Origin: CAZOOA01 sp964581355
GTDB lineage: Bacteria > Bacillota > Dethiobacteria > DTU022 > UBA8154
Assembly: GCA_964581355.1 (NCBI GenBank)
Contig: CAZOOA010000019.1
Span: forward strand, 1-43,765
Length of the DNA: 43,765 nt
Reading direction: 5' to 3'
Part shown: positions 1-7,896 of the stretch, piece after piece
Layout: every line of letters starts with the position of its first letter
Position numbering within the stretch: position 1 is the stretch's first letter
Translations under genes and position numbers: made by a program
Notes under the pieces: generated by a model
Told to the model about the DNA's origin: nothing
What the model saw: the letters and a program-made list of their open reading frames with translations, nothing else
Databases searched by the model: none

Positions 1-72
1 CCAAAAACAGGGTTTATATGTGCAGAAAAGCATAGAAAGGATGACAAGAATTTAGTATGAAAAACCGTGTCT

Positions 73-270
73 TGGCGCTGTCGTCCGGGCAACTGGGTAA
101 CTCTGTGGAAGGCGCTAAGGTTCCCTCGGGGTCCTCGGGCGGCCTCCCCGGTTTAACTCCCGTCCGGGTCGATCCCGGCGGCCGACGTCCTGTCGGCCGG
201 ACCGCCCGAGGACCTTCGGTCACCAAGCGCCTTTGGCCACAGAGACCAACGTCGCCGGACGAATGCGCCA
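73..270. other. GC-rich nested inverted-repeat element, possible structured RNA of unknown family
   Basis: This stretch is far richer in GC than its flanks and folds into one long rod. The nested pairs are TGGCGC 73-78 with 265-270, CGTCCGG 82-88 with 255-261, CTCTGTGG 101-108 with 237-244, AAGGCGCT 109-116 with 226-233, and GTCCTCGGGCGG 131-142 with 202-213. Two small hairpins lie inside (147-168 and 180-198). The open frames across it look like by-products of the base composition. It lies between the left edge and the carA promoter. I could not match it to 6S RNA, SRP RNA, tmRNA, RNase P RNA or a riboswitch I know. A non-autonomous mobile element is the main alternative. The rest of 1-441 holds nothing I can identify. 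Confidence 0.55.
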
Positions 271-441
271 TCTCCCCGGTTAGGGGGGCGGGAAGTTGAA
301 AACCAGTTCTTTGGGCGCAAGCAAGGTTTTTCTTCCCCTGTTGTGGTTTCATCCAACAATTCAATTTCCTTCCCGTTCCAATAATACCATAATAATAATC
401 CTGGCGAAACAAATGTGTTTACTAATCCAGTGTTTTTTTAG

Positions 442-470
442 TTGACACCCGCAGGCTAAGCTGGTAAAAT
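442..470 (+). promoter_or_regulatory. Sigma-A promoter of carAB
   Basis: A perfect -35 box TTGACA (442-447) is followed after 17 bases by TAAAAT (465-470) as the -10 box. Transcription should start near 477, just upstream of the PyrR-binding stem-loop, giving a leader of about 145 bases before carA. Confidence 0.75.
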
Positions 471-495
471 TGCAGACAAGGCAAAGATCCTTTAA

Positions 496-590
496 GCCAG
501 TCCGGAGAGGCTGGAAAGGAGCTAGCGCTACCTATGTGTGCTAATGGTGACGTATACCTCCTCAGCCAATCCACGGCGAGGAGGTTTTTT
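496..590 (+). promoter_or_regulatory. PyrR-dependent attenuator (binding loop, antiterminator, terminator)
   Basis: The loop TCCGGAGAGG (501-510), closed by CAG/CTG, matches the PyrR-binding consensus of Gram-positive pyr genes. A terminator follows: CCTCCTC 557-563 plus GCC 565-567 pair with GGC 575-577 plus GAGGAGG 578-584, followed by six T (585-590). The antiterminator is also visible: GGCTG 509-513 and AGGAG 517-521 are complementary to CAGCC 563-567 and CTCCT 558-562. PyrR with UMP should hold the binding loop, release the terminator and shut off carAB when pyrimidines are plentiful. PyrR itself is not encoded here. Confidence 0.88.
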
Positions 591-620
591 GTGCACAGGC
601 GACAGAGGAGGGTGACAGAA

Positions 621-1706
621 ATGAAGGCAAGATTAATTTTGGAAGACGGCTCTGTTTACCAGGGAATCTCCCGGGGAGCACAGGGAAAATCATGGGGCGA
701 GGTCGTTTTCAACACCAGCATGACCGGCTACCAGGAGGTCCTCACAGATCCCTCCTATTGTAGTCAAATCGTAACCATGACTTTTCCCATGATCGGCAAT
801 TACGGGATAAATGAAGATGATTTTGAGTCCAGACGCCCCTTTTTAAGGGGTTTTATTACGCGCGAGATGTGTGCAAAACCAAGCAACTGGCGCTCTACAA
901 AAAGTATTGAAGATTATTTAACTGAACATGGTGTAATCGCTGTGGAAGGCCTTGATACCCGGGCATTAACAAGAAACCTGCGGGAAAACGGCACCATGCG
1001 GGGTATTCTGACCACAGAAGAGACCAGCCTGGATGAACTGATTCAGGAGGTAAAAAAACTTCCCACCATATCCGAAATGGAACTGGTAAAGGAAGTCACG
1101 ACCCCGGCCCCATACGTTTTGGGCGAAGGAAGCGGCCCAGGCAGCCCCCATATTGTTATCCTGGATTTGGGGTTAAAGCTTTCCATCGGGCACTCTTTAA
1201 GCAATACCGGCTGCCGGGTAACCGTTGTCCCGGGAACTTTTGGCACTGAAGAAATCAAAGACTTGAAACCCGATGCCCTGGTATTGTCCAACGGCCCCGG
1301 GGATCCGGAAACATTCACCGATGCAGTAAATGCGGTACAAGACCTGGCCGGCCAGCTGCCCATGTTGGGTGTCTGCTTGGGACACCAGGTAGTAGCCCTG
1401 GCCCTGGGAGGCAAAACCTTCAAGCTCAAATTCGGCCACCGGGGAGCCAACCATCCTGTTAAGGATCTGGTCCGGGACAAGATCTATATTACGTCTCAAA
1501 ACCATAGTTTCGCCGTGGACGGCACTTCCCTTCCCAAAGGGTTGGAAATTGCCCAACAAAACCTGAACGACGGAACCGTGGAAGGTATGCGGGAAGATAA
1601 AATGAAGATCATCTCCATCCAGTATCATCCTGAAGCCTTCCCCGGCCCCATGGATTCTGCCTATATCTTTGACCAGTTCCTGGACAACATCAAGGAGGGT
1701 GTATAA
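621..1706 (+). CDS. carA: Carbamoyl-phosphate synthase, small (glutaminase) subunit
   Basis: The 361-residue product hydrolyses glutamine and passes ammonia to CarB for carbamoyl phosphate, the precursor of pyrimidines and arginine. The N-terminal half is the CarA-specific domain. The C-terminal half is a class I glutamine amidotransferase with nucleophile Cys252 in GVCLGH and the His336/Glu338 pair in QYHPEAFPGP. I chose the ATG at 621 because AGGAGGGTGA precedes it and the protein then begins MKARLILEDG as in the family; an in-frame upstream start at 534 would lie inside the attenuator. It ends one base before the carB start, so the two are translationally coupled. The PyrR attenuator points to pyrimidine rather than arginine control. 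Confidence 0.97.
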   Translation: MKARLILEDGSVYQGISRGAQGKSWGEVVFNTSMTGYQEVLTDPSYCSQIVTMTFPMIGNYGINEDDFESRRPFLRGFITREMCAKPSNWRSTKSIEDYLTEHGVIAVEGLDTRALTRNLRENGTMRGILTTEETSLDELIQEVKKLPTISEMELVKEVTTPAPYVLGEGSGPGSPHIVILDLGLKLSIGHSLSNTGCRVTVVPGTFGTEEIKDLKPDALVLSNGPGDPETFTDAVNAVQDLAGQLPMLGVCLGHQVVALALGGKTFKLKFGHRGANHPVKDLVRDKIYITSQNHSFAVDGTSLPKGLEIAQQNLNDGTVEGMREDKMKIISIQYHPEAFPGPMDSAYIFDQFLDNIKEGV

Positions 1707-1707
1707 A

Positions 1708-4700
1708 ATGCCCAGAAACGACACGATCAAAAAAGTCATGGTCATCGGCTCAGGACCCATTGTCATCGGCCAGGCAGCCGAGTTTGACTACGCCGGTTCC
1801 CAGGCCTGCCGCTCCTTAAAAGAAGAAGGGCTGGAGGTGGTGCTGGTTAACAGCAACCCGGCTACAATTATGACCGATACCAACATGGCTGACCGGGTTT
1901 ACCTGGAACCGTTAACCCCCGAATTTGTAACCCGCATCCTGGAAAGGGAAAAGCCCGACGGACTTCTACCCACGCTGGGCGGCCAAATCGGCCTGAACAT
2001 TGCCCAGGAAATCGCCCACCAGGGCATCCTGGACCGGCATGGTGTCAAGCTGCTGGGCACCCCCCTGGAAACCATCGAGAAGGCAGAAGACAGAGAAAAA
2101 TTTAAACAGATGCTGGAATCCATAAATGAGCCCGTTCCCCCCAGCGGGATCGTATCCAACATTGATGACACGCTAAAACTGGCCGAGGAAATCGGCTATC
2201 CTGTGATAGTCCGCCCCGCCTATACCCTGGGCGGTTCCGGGGGTGGCATCACCGAAACACCGGCAAAACTCCGTGAAGTGGCAGAAAGAGGCCTTAAATA
2301 CAGCCTGATCGGGCAGCTGCTGATCGAGAAATGTGTCACCGGCTGGAAAGAGATTGAGTTTGAAGTTATGCGCGACGGCTCCGATAATTGTATCACCATC
2401 TGCAGCATGGAAAATATTGACCCCATGGGCGTGCATACCGGCGACAGCATTGTCGTTGCACCGGCCCTTTCCCTGACAGACCGGGAATACCAGACCCTGC
2501 GCAGCGCTTCTTTAAAGATCATCCGGGCGCTGGGCATTGAAGGCGGCTGCAACATCCAGTTTGCCATGGATACGGAGAGCTTTGATTATTTTGTGATTGA
2601 AGTCAATCCCCGGGTAAGCCGCTCCAGCGCCCTGGCCTCCAAAGCCACAGGCTATCCTATTGCCAAAGTAGCCAGCAAGATTGCCATCGGACTGGGGCTG
2701 GATGAAATCAAAAATGCCGTCACCGGGAAAACCTGGTCCTGCTTTGAGCCCTCCATCGACTATTGTGTAGTCAAGTTTCCCCGCTGGCCCTTTGATAAAT
2801 TTGCCACGGCAGAACGAACCCTGGGAACCCAGATGAAAGCCACCGGGGAAGTCATGGCCCTGGGAAGAAACTTCGAGGAAGCCCTGCTAAAAGCTGTCCG
2901 CTCCCTGGAAATCGGGGTCTTTCACCTGGACCTGCCTGAGTTGCACGATATCAGCCTGGAAAAACTGGCCCAGGAACTGAGCATACCCACCGACATCAGG
3001 CTCTTCGCCGTGGCGGAAGCCCTGCGCCGGGGCCTGCCCGTAGAGGAAATCCACCGCCTGACACGTATCGATCCTCTTTTCCTGGAAAAACTCTTGAATA
3101 TCGTTGATATGGAAACCCGCCTGGCCGCCAAAGGTCCCGACTCCATAACCCGGGAACTGCTGGCCAGTGCCAAGTTTTACGGGTTTTCCGACCACTTCAT
3201 CGCGGAACAGTTGAATGCCCCGGAAGAAGAAATCCGGCGCCGTCGCAGGGAAGAAGGCATCAGTCCTGTATTTAAGATGGTGGATACCTGCGCCGCCGAG
3301 TTTGACGCGGAAACACCCTATTACTATTCCACATACGAACAGGAAAGTGAATCCAGCCCCACAGAAAATAAAAAGGTGCTGGTCCTGGGTTCCGGCCCCA
3401 TCCGGATCGGCCAGGGCATCGAATTCGATTATTGCTCCGTCCATGCTGCCTGGGCGTTAAAGGAAGAAGGGTATGAGTCCATTATTATCAACAACAACCC
3501 GGAAACTGTCAGCACAGACTTTGACACCTCCGACCGCCTCTACTTTGAACCCCTGGTCCCCGAAGATGTGCTCAATATCATTGAATGGGAAAAACCCGAT
3601 GGGGTTGTAGTCCAGTTTGGCGGCCAAACGGCTATCAACCTGGCCGAACCCCTGGCCAAGGCAGGGATCCCCATTATCGGGACGGCAGTTGAAAATATTG
3701 ATCGGGCTGAAGACCGTGAACGCTTTAACGAAATGCTGGAAAGCCTGGACATCCCCCAACCTCCGGGAGGCACGGCCGTCTCCCTGGAGCAGGCGGAAGC
3801 AATCGCCGAGCGCATCGGCTACCCGGTCCTGGTCCGCCCCTCTTACGTCCTGGGCGGACGGGCCATGGAGATCGTCTATCATGCCCGGGACATGAAGGAA
3901 TACATGACCTCGGCTGTTAAAGTCTCCCGGAACCACCCGGTTTTGATCGACAAATACTTAAAGGGTATTGAGCTGGAAGTTGACGCCATTTCGGACGGGG
4001 AGCACTGTTTTATTCCCGGGATCATGGAACACGTGGAAAAAGCAGGCATCCATTCCGGTGACAGCATCGCTGTCTATCCGCCCGTTAACGTAACCACAAA
4101 AATGCGGGAAATGCTGGTGGACTACACGCACCGCATGGCCAGGGCCCTGCAAATCAAAGGGGTGCTAAACATCCAGTATGTCTATCATGAAGGAGATCTG
4201 TACGTCCTGGAAGTCAACCCCCGCTCCAGCCGGACCATGCCCTTTTTGAGCAAGGTTACCGATATCCCCATGATTAACCTGGCCACAAAAATCGCCCTGG
4301 GCAAAACACTGCCCGAACTGGGGCTTAAGAGTGGGCTGCACCCGGAACCCTCCTTTGTCAGCGTCAAGGCACCGGTATTCTCTTTCTCCAAGCTGTACGA
4401 CCTGGAGACATCGCTGGGGCCGGAGATGAAATCCACCGGGGAAGTCATGGGGATCAATTCTGAATTCCCCCGGGCCCTGTTCAAGGCCCAGCTGGCTTCA
4501 GGATTTGACATGCCCACCAAAGGTAAAGTGCTGGTCACTATCGCCGATAAAGACAAAAAAGAAGCACTGCCCTATATTAAAAAGCTTTATAACCTGGGAT
4601 TTGAAATCCTGGCCACCATGGGAACAGCCGTCTTCCTGGAAGAAGCAGGCATCCAGGTTGCCCGGGTGAACAAAATCCGGGAAGGTTCGCCCCATGTGGT

Positions 4701-4944
4701 GGATGTCATCCGTTCCGGAGAGGTAGACTTGGTGATCAACACCCTGACCAAGGGAAAAATGCCCAAAACGGACGGTTTCCGCATCCGCCGGGCCACGGCA
4801 GAGCACAATGTCCCCTGCTTTACTTCCCTGGATACGGCCCAGGCCACCGGGGAGATCCTGGAAAAGTTAAAACTGGGGGAAGAGTCCCCCATTCTCTCCC
4901 TGCAGGAGTATTTACAAATGGACAAAGAGAAGACGAGCCTGTAA
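1708..4944 (+). CDS. carB: Carbamoyl-phosphate synthase, large subunit
   Basis: This 1078-residue protein has the normal length for CarB and makes carbamoyl phosphate from bicarbonate, ammonia and two ATP. Two homologous synthetase halves are visible. Each opens with a nucleotide-binding start (VIGSGPIVIGQAAEFDY near residue 10; VLGSGPIRIGQGIEFDY near 560) and contains an ATP-grasp fold, with EVNPRVSRSS in the first half and EVNPRSSRTM in the second. The C-terminal 140 residues form the allosteric MGS-like domain. The ATG at 1708 follows AAGGAGG placed within the end of carA. An in-frame upstream start at 1669 would overlap carA and is less likely. It is followed by a large structured terminator region. 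Confidence 0.97.
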   Translation: MPRNDTIKKVMVIGSGPIVIGQAAEFDYAGSQACRSLKEEGLEVVLVNSNPATIMTDTNMADRVYLEPLTPEFVTRILEREKPDGLLPTLGGQIGLNIAQEIAHQGILDRHGVKLLGTPLETIEKAEDREKFKQMLESINEPVPPSGIVSNIDDTLKLAEEIGYPVIVRPAYTLGGSGGGITETPAKLREVAERGLKYSLIGQLLIEKCVTGWKEIEFEVMRDGSDNCITICSMENIDPMGVHTGDSIVVAPALSLTDREYQTLRSASLKIIRALGIEGGCNIQFAMDTESFDYFVIEVNPRVSRSSALASKATGYPIAKVASKIAIGLGLDEIKNAVTGKTWSCFEPSIDYCVVKFPRWPFDKFATAERTLGTQMKATGEVMALGRNFEEALLKAVRSLEIGVFHLDLPELHDISLEKLAQELSIPTDIRLFAVAEALRRGLPVEEIHRLTRIDPLFLEKLLNIVDMETRLAAKGPDSITRELLASAKFYGFSDHFIAEQLNAPEEEIRRRRREEGISPVFKMVDTCAAEFDAETPYYYSTYEQESESSPTENKKVLVLGSGPIRIGQGIEFDYCSVHAAWALKEEGYESIIINNNPETVSTDFDTSDRLYFEPLVPEDVLNIIEWEKPDGVVVQFGGQTAINLAEPLAKAGIPIIGTAVENIDRAEDRERFNEMLESLDIPQPPGGTAVSLEQAEAIAERIGYPVLVRPSYVLGGRAMEIVYHARDMKEYMTSAVKVSRNHPVLIDKYLKGIELEVDAISDGEHCFIPGIMEHVEKAGIHSGDSIAVYPPVNVTTKMREMLVDYTHRMARALQIKGVLNIQYVYHEGDLYVLEVNPRSSRTMPFLSKVTDIPMINLATKIALGKTLPELGLKSGLHPEPSFVSVKAPVFSFSKLYDLETSLGPEMKSTGEVMGINSEFPRALFKAQLASGFDMPTKGKVLVTIADKDKKEALPYIKKLYNLGFEILATMGTAVFLEEAGIQVARVNKIREGSPHVVDVIRSGEVDLVINTLTKGKMPKTDGFRIRRATAEHNVPCFTSLDTAQATGEILEKLKLGEESPILSLQEYLQMDKEKTSL

Positions 4945-4995
4945 AGAAACACTGAGTAGGGAAGAATTAGCGAATTAGCTCTTGTGTCTAAAAAA

Positions 4996-5112
4996 AACAG
5001 GGGCTTGGTGCAGCCGTCCGGCTGATTGGCAATGCCTGTTAAACATATTATGGCCTGGTTGGGGGCATAATTTCAATACAACCTGGGCCGGGCAGTGCAC
5101 CAGTTCCCTGTT
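4996..5112. terminator. 117-nt branched stem structure between convergent genes, bidirectional terminator
   Basis: The ends form a long closing stem: AACAGGG 4996-5002 pairs with CCCTGTT 5106-5112, and GGTGCA 5007-5012 with TGCACC 5096-5101. Three smaller stem-loops lie inside: AGCC/GGCT 5012-5023, GGC/GCC 5028-5036, and a longer one joining 5052-5061 to 5079-5089. Read on the minus strand it ends in a run of seven U, as a terminator would. On the plus strand the following bases are TTTTC and later TTTTT. It separates the 3' ends of carB and the crotonase-like gene. The branching is much more elaborate than a plain terminator needs. Confidence 0.6.
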
Positions 5113-5136
5113 TTCTTCATTCAAATTTTTAGTAAT

Positions 5137-5913
5137 TTACCTCAACTTCCACTGAGGCAGACGCTTGTTCTTAAAAGCATCCACCCCCTCGTGAGCATCT
5201 TCGGTAGTACAAAGCAAAGTAAAAAGACTGTTGGTTGACTCGAAAGCTTTTTCATAAGGCAGGTCAGACATTTGATAAAAAGCTGTTTTCCCTAGCTGCA
5301 CAGCCAACGGGCTTTTTTCAGCAATCTTTTCTGCCAGCTGCATTGTTTCCGCTTCCAACTTTTCTAGCGGAACGACCTTATTTACCAGCCCAAGCCTTTC
5401 CGCTTCAGCAGCATCAATCAGGTCTCCGGTTAAAACCAGCTCCAAGGTTTTTTTCTTGCCCAGGTGACGGGAAAGGGGCACTGCTGGCCCCATGCAGAAA
5501 AGCCCTACGTTAACAGCCGTTGCACCAAAACGGGCACCTTCGGCCGCGATCGCCAGGTCAGCAGCTGCGACCAAACCAATACCATTTGCTATAGCCAGGT
5601 CCTGCACTGAAACAATAACCGGTTTGCTCATTTTTGCAATTGTAAGGCACATTTTCCCCATCAACTCGCTCCAACGCAGGTATTCCACCGGTTTTTTCCC
5701 TTTCAATTCGTTGACATCGATTCCAGCGCTGAAAGCTTTTCCTTCTCCTTTAACTACTACCACCCGGACTTCGTCATCCTGCTCTAATTCTTCCAGGGCA
5801 CTGTTAAACTCCACAGCCATTTGACTATTAAATGTATTCAAATAATCAGGGCGGTTGAACACAATGGTTCCTACATAACCTTTCTTTTCCTTCAGAATTG
5901 TCTCAAAACTCAT
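5137..5913 (-). CDS. Crotonase-fold protein (enoyl-CoA hydratase/isomerase family) lacking both usual catalytic glutamates
   Basis: The 258-residue protein has the crotonase fold. Residues near 60 (GKAFSAGIDVNEL) and near 110 (NGIGLVAAADLAIA) form the acyl-CoA pocket and oxyanion hole. The two glutamates that add water in classic hydratases (Glu144 and Glu164 of the rat enzyme) align with Gly and Ala here (GIGLVAAADL and FGATAVNVG). The NVGLFC stretch resembles the ECHDC3-like branch, whose reaction is not well defined. A simple hydratase role is therefore doubtful; isomerase, hydrolase or decarboxylase activity is possible. AGGAGG precedes the ATG by nine bases. It is the last gene of the operon that begins with the CoA-transferase at 12584. 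Confidence 0.85.
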   Translation of the reverse strand: MSFETILKEKKGYVGTIVFNRPDYLNTFNSQMAVEFNSALEELEQDDEVRVVVVKGEGKAFSAGIDVNELKGKKPVEYLRWSELMGKMCLTIAKMSKPVIVSVQDLAIANGIGLVAAADLAIAAEGARFGATAVNVGLFCMGPAVPLSRHLGKKKTLELVLTGDLIDAAEAERLGLVNKVVPLEKLEAETMQLAEKIAEKSPLAVQLGKTAFYQMSDLPYEKAFESTNSLFTLLCTTEDAHEGVDAFKNKRLPQWKLR

Positions 5914-5997
5914 CCCTGCCTACCTCCTCATTATTTTTAGATGCACACCTTCTTTCGAAAATGTGCCACAATAATTAGCAGCCCAAGATAAGTGCAG

Positions 5998-6321
5998 TTA
6001 GGTGAAAATAATATTCATAATCAATAACAGACTGATGCTGCCAAAGACTACAACAGGTAATCTTCTAGTTGTTACAGCTAAAACAACAGCAAAAACTAAA
6101 CCAACCAAATAAAAATTATCCCAGCCGTGATGAAACTCTCCGTCTTTCAAGAAAACTGACTGAAAAGCCAAAGCAGATAATACTGCAACGGGCAGGTTGC
6201 GGAGGAAGATCTCCAGTCTCCTGGGAATTTTTTTGTTATGGAGTACTGCAAAAGGTAAATAGCGGGTCAAATAAGTGATTATGATAGCAGCAAGCATGAC
6301 GAAAACCAAGCTGTTATTCAA
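5998..6321 (-). CDS. azlD: AzlD family membrane protein (small subunit of branched-chain amino acid exporter)
   Basis: A small hydrophobic protein of 107 residues with about four membrane segments, containing the typical TYLTRYLPF stretch near residue 20. AzlD proteins act with AzlC to export branched-chain amino acids and analogues such as azaleucine. I prefer the TTG start at 6321 because AAAGGGTGG lies five bases upstream; a GTG at 6330 is in frame but has no well-spaced ribosome site. Either start overlaps the end of azlC, as usual for this pair. The transported substrate in this acyl-CoA setting is unknown and could be an organic acid product. Confidence 0.85.
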   Translation of the reverse strand: MNNSLVFVMLAAIIITYLTRYLPFAVLHNKKIPRRLEIFLRNLPVAVLSALAFQSVFLKDGEFHHGWDNFYLVGLVFAVVLAVTTRRLPVVVFGSISLLLIMNIIFT

Positions 6322-7024
6322 CCTGACCACCCTTTTCTTCTACCAAGACACCCGCAAAAGCTGCAATTAAAGTTGCAATAATGGCAGAAATTTGTGGCGT
6401 GGTAAACAAAGTAAAAAGCAATGACAAAATTACTGCAGTTCCAACCACCGTCATTCCTTTCAACAACTTATCTTCGATCATCAAATAAACAAGCGCTATA
6501 AAAGCAGCAGGGACAGCAAAATAAAAAGCCGGTTCCCAGGCAGGAGGGATAAAAGGGCCCAGCAGAACAATAGCCAAAGCTATTAATACCCATTGCACCC
6601 AAAAGGAAAGCAGAAAAGCAAAGCTGTAAATGACATGGTTACCTGGCTTTTTAATTCTTGCGCTGATTGCCCCTGCAAAAGGATCAACAATAAAAAATGC
6701 AAGTATGGGAAGATGTCTGGCGTTGATCTGATCGCGCAAAAAAACAGATAAACTCATGGAAATAAAGCTAAAGCGAATACTGGTCATAAAAGCAACAAGT
6801 AATAACTCTAGCACACCCGCTCCTCCGGCATATGCGCTTAAAACAGCGATTTGAACTGTTCCGGCGTTCATAATGGTATGCCAGGCGACAATTTCCAGGG
6901 AAGAGAAACCCAGGCTTTCTGCTACAATAAAATAGGAAAGAGCAATAGAAAGCAGCATGGGCGCAAAAACAATGCTATCTTTGATGCCGTCAAATATGTC
7001 TGCTTTTTTTGAAACTGGAGGCAT
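6314..7024 (-). CDS. azlC: AzlC family permease (large subunit of branched-chain amino acid exporter)
   Basis: The 236-residue integral membrane protein shows six to seven hydrophobic segments and the family's N-terminal region (GIKDSIVFAPMLLSIALSY near residue 12), followed by a polar segment with TSIRFSFISMSLS near residue 83. The length is normal for AzlC. It overlaps azlD and lies 27 bases downstream of the iron-sulfur gene, so the two were probably moved or kept as part of this operon. Members export branched-chain amino acids; in this operon the pair may remove an amino acid or acid linked to the pathway. Confidence 0.88.
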   Translation of the reverse strand: MPPVSKKADIFDGIKDSIVFAPMLLSIALSYFIVAESLGFSSLEIVAWHTIMNAGTVQIAVLSAYAGGAGVLELLLVAFMTSIRFSFISMSLSVFLRDQINARHLPILAFFIVDPFAGAISARIKKPGNHVIYSFAFLLSFWVQWVLIALAIVLLGPFIPPAWEPAFYFAVPAAFIALVYLMIEDKLLKGMTVVGTAVILSLLFTLFTTPQISAIIATLIAAFAGVLVEEKGGQVE

Positions 7025-7051
7025 TTCTTATTTACCCCGTTCCCAAGACCT

Positions 7052-7831
7052 TTATTGTGCTCCTACAGGACAGACTCGCTGACATTCAGCACAATTAAAA
7101 TAAGCTCCTACCATAAAATTTTGATAAAAGTTCCAAACTGCGGGATCACTGACTCTTTTTTGAATTTCTTCTACATTTTTCCCGACCATACCGGAAAAAT
7201 ATCTGACCATCTCTCCCAAACCATATGGGGAAGCAACGGTTTTTATACAAGCTCTTAAATCGAACTGTTTCTCTCCGATAGCTCCCGCAGGACAGTTTTC
7301 CATGCAGAGAGAACAATCACTGCAGTGAGGATGAAAACCAACTCCAACAGTAGTCGGCATAACCGCTTCAAAAAGAAGTTCTTTGGTCAACACGCTGGAA
7401 AGGCGGACTCTTGGGCCAAAACCCGGTGTTAATAACAAATTATTGCGTCCGATTTCACCCAAGCCCGCGGCAACTGCGGCATGGGGGAAAGAAATATCCC
7501 CTGCCAGACCCTTTGTTTCTGCTGTCATTTCCAGGGGAAAATACGCTGCCAGAGGCAGAGAAGCTGAGCCCCCATCCTCTAAAAATCGCCCTACTCTCTG
7601 GGCCAGCCGCCCCAGCTCCAGATCAATTTGACGACAATTTTCTACGACCAGCCGTGTGGGACCAGACCATACACCTCTGAGATAACCAATTCCTAAAACC
7701 ACAAGACTTTTTGCTCCCGGCAAAAGTTGTTCAATTTTTTCCTGCTCATGCTGACCTGAATAGGCCTCTAAATTAAGAACTGATACCAGGTCTGCTCCCT
7801 GCTTCATGGCAAATGCCTTTACTGTTTGCAT
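7052..7831 (-). CDS. QueG-like double [4Fe-4S] cluster protein
   Basis: The 259-residue protein has the C-terminal iron-sulfur module shared by epoxyqueuosine reductases and reductive dehalogenase-like proteins. CSDCSLCMENCPAGAI near residue 170 and CAECQRVCPVG at the extreme C terminus give eight cysteines for two [4Fe-4S] clusters. It is shorter than QueG (about 380 residues), lacks the C-terminal repeat region, and is unlikely to be the tRNA-modifying enzyme. It is probably an electron-transfer or redox protein serving the neighbouring dehydratase or DUF362 protein. The ATG is preceded by AGGGG. It is cytoplasmic, with no signal peptide or membrane segment. Confidence 0.75.
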   Translation of the reverse strand: MQTVKAFAMKQGADLVSVLNLEAYSGQHEQEKIEQLLPGAKSLVVLGIGYLRGVWSGPTRLVVENCRQIDLELGRLAQRVGRFLEDGGSASLPLAAYFPLEMTAETKGLAGDISFPHAAVAAGLGEIGRNNLLLTPGFGPRVRLSSVLTKELLFEAVMPTTVGVGFHPHCSDCSLCMENCPAGAIGEKQFDLRACIKTVASPYGLGEMVRYFSGMVGKNVEEIQKRVSDPAVWNFYQNFMVGAYFNCAECQRVCPVGAQ

Positions 7832-7896
7832 AAAAAAACCCCTCTACTACCAATTATTGCGTGTTAAGCTAACTGCAAATTTCCCTTGCAGGGCTA

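Noticed and set aside
14..412. Open frame of 132 residues on the minus strand over the GC-rich element, and two others there
   Set aside because: No ribosome site, no family resemblance, odd Pro/Arg/Gly-rich composition, and all three frames are open only because of the repeat structure.
5956..5971. GTGCCA as a minus-strand -24 box before the crotonase-like gene
   Set aside because: The expected -12 GC is absent at the right distance (CGAAA), and the gene appears to be internal to an operon.
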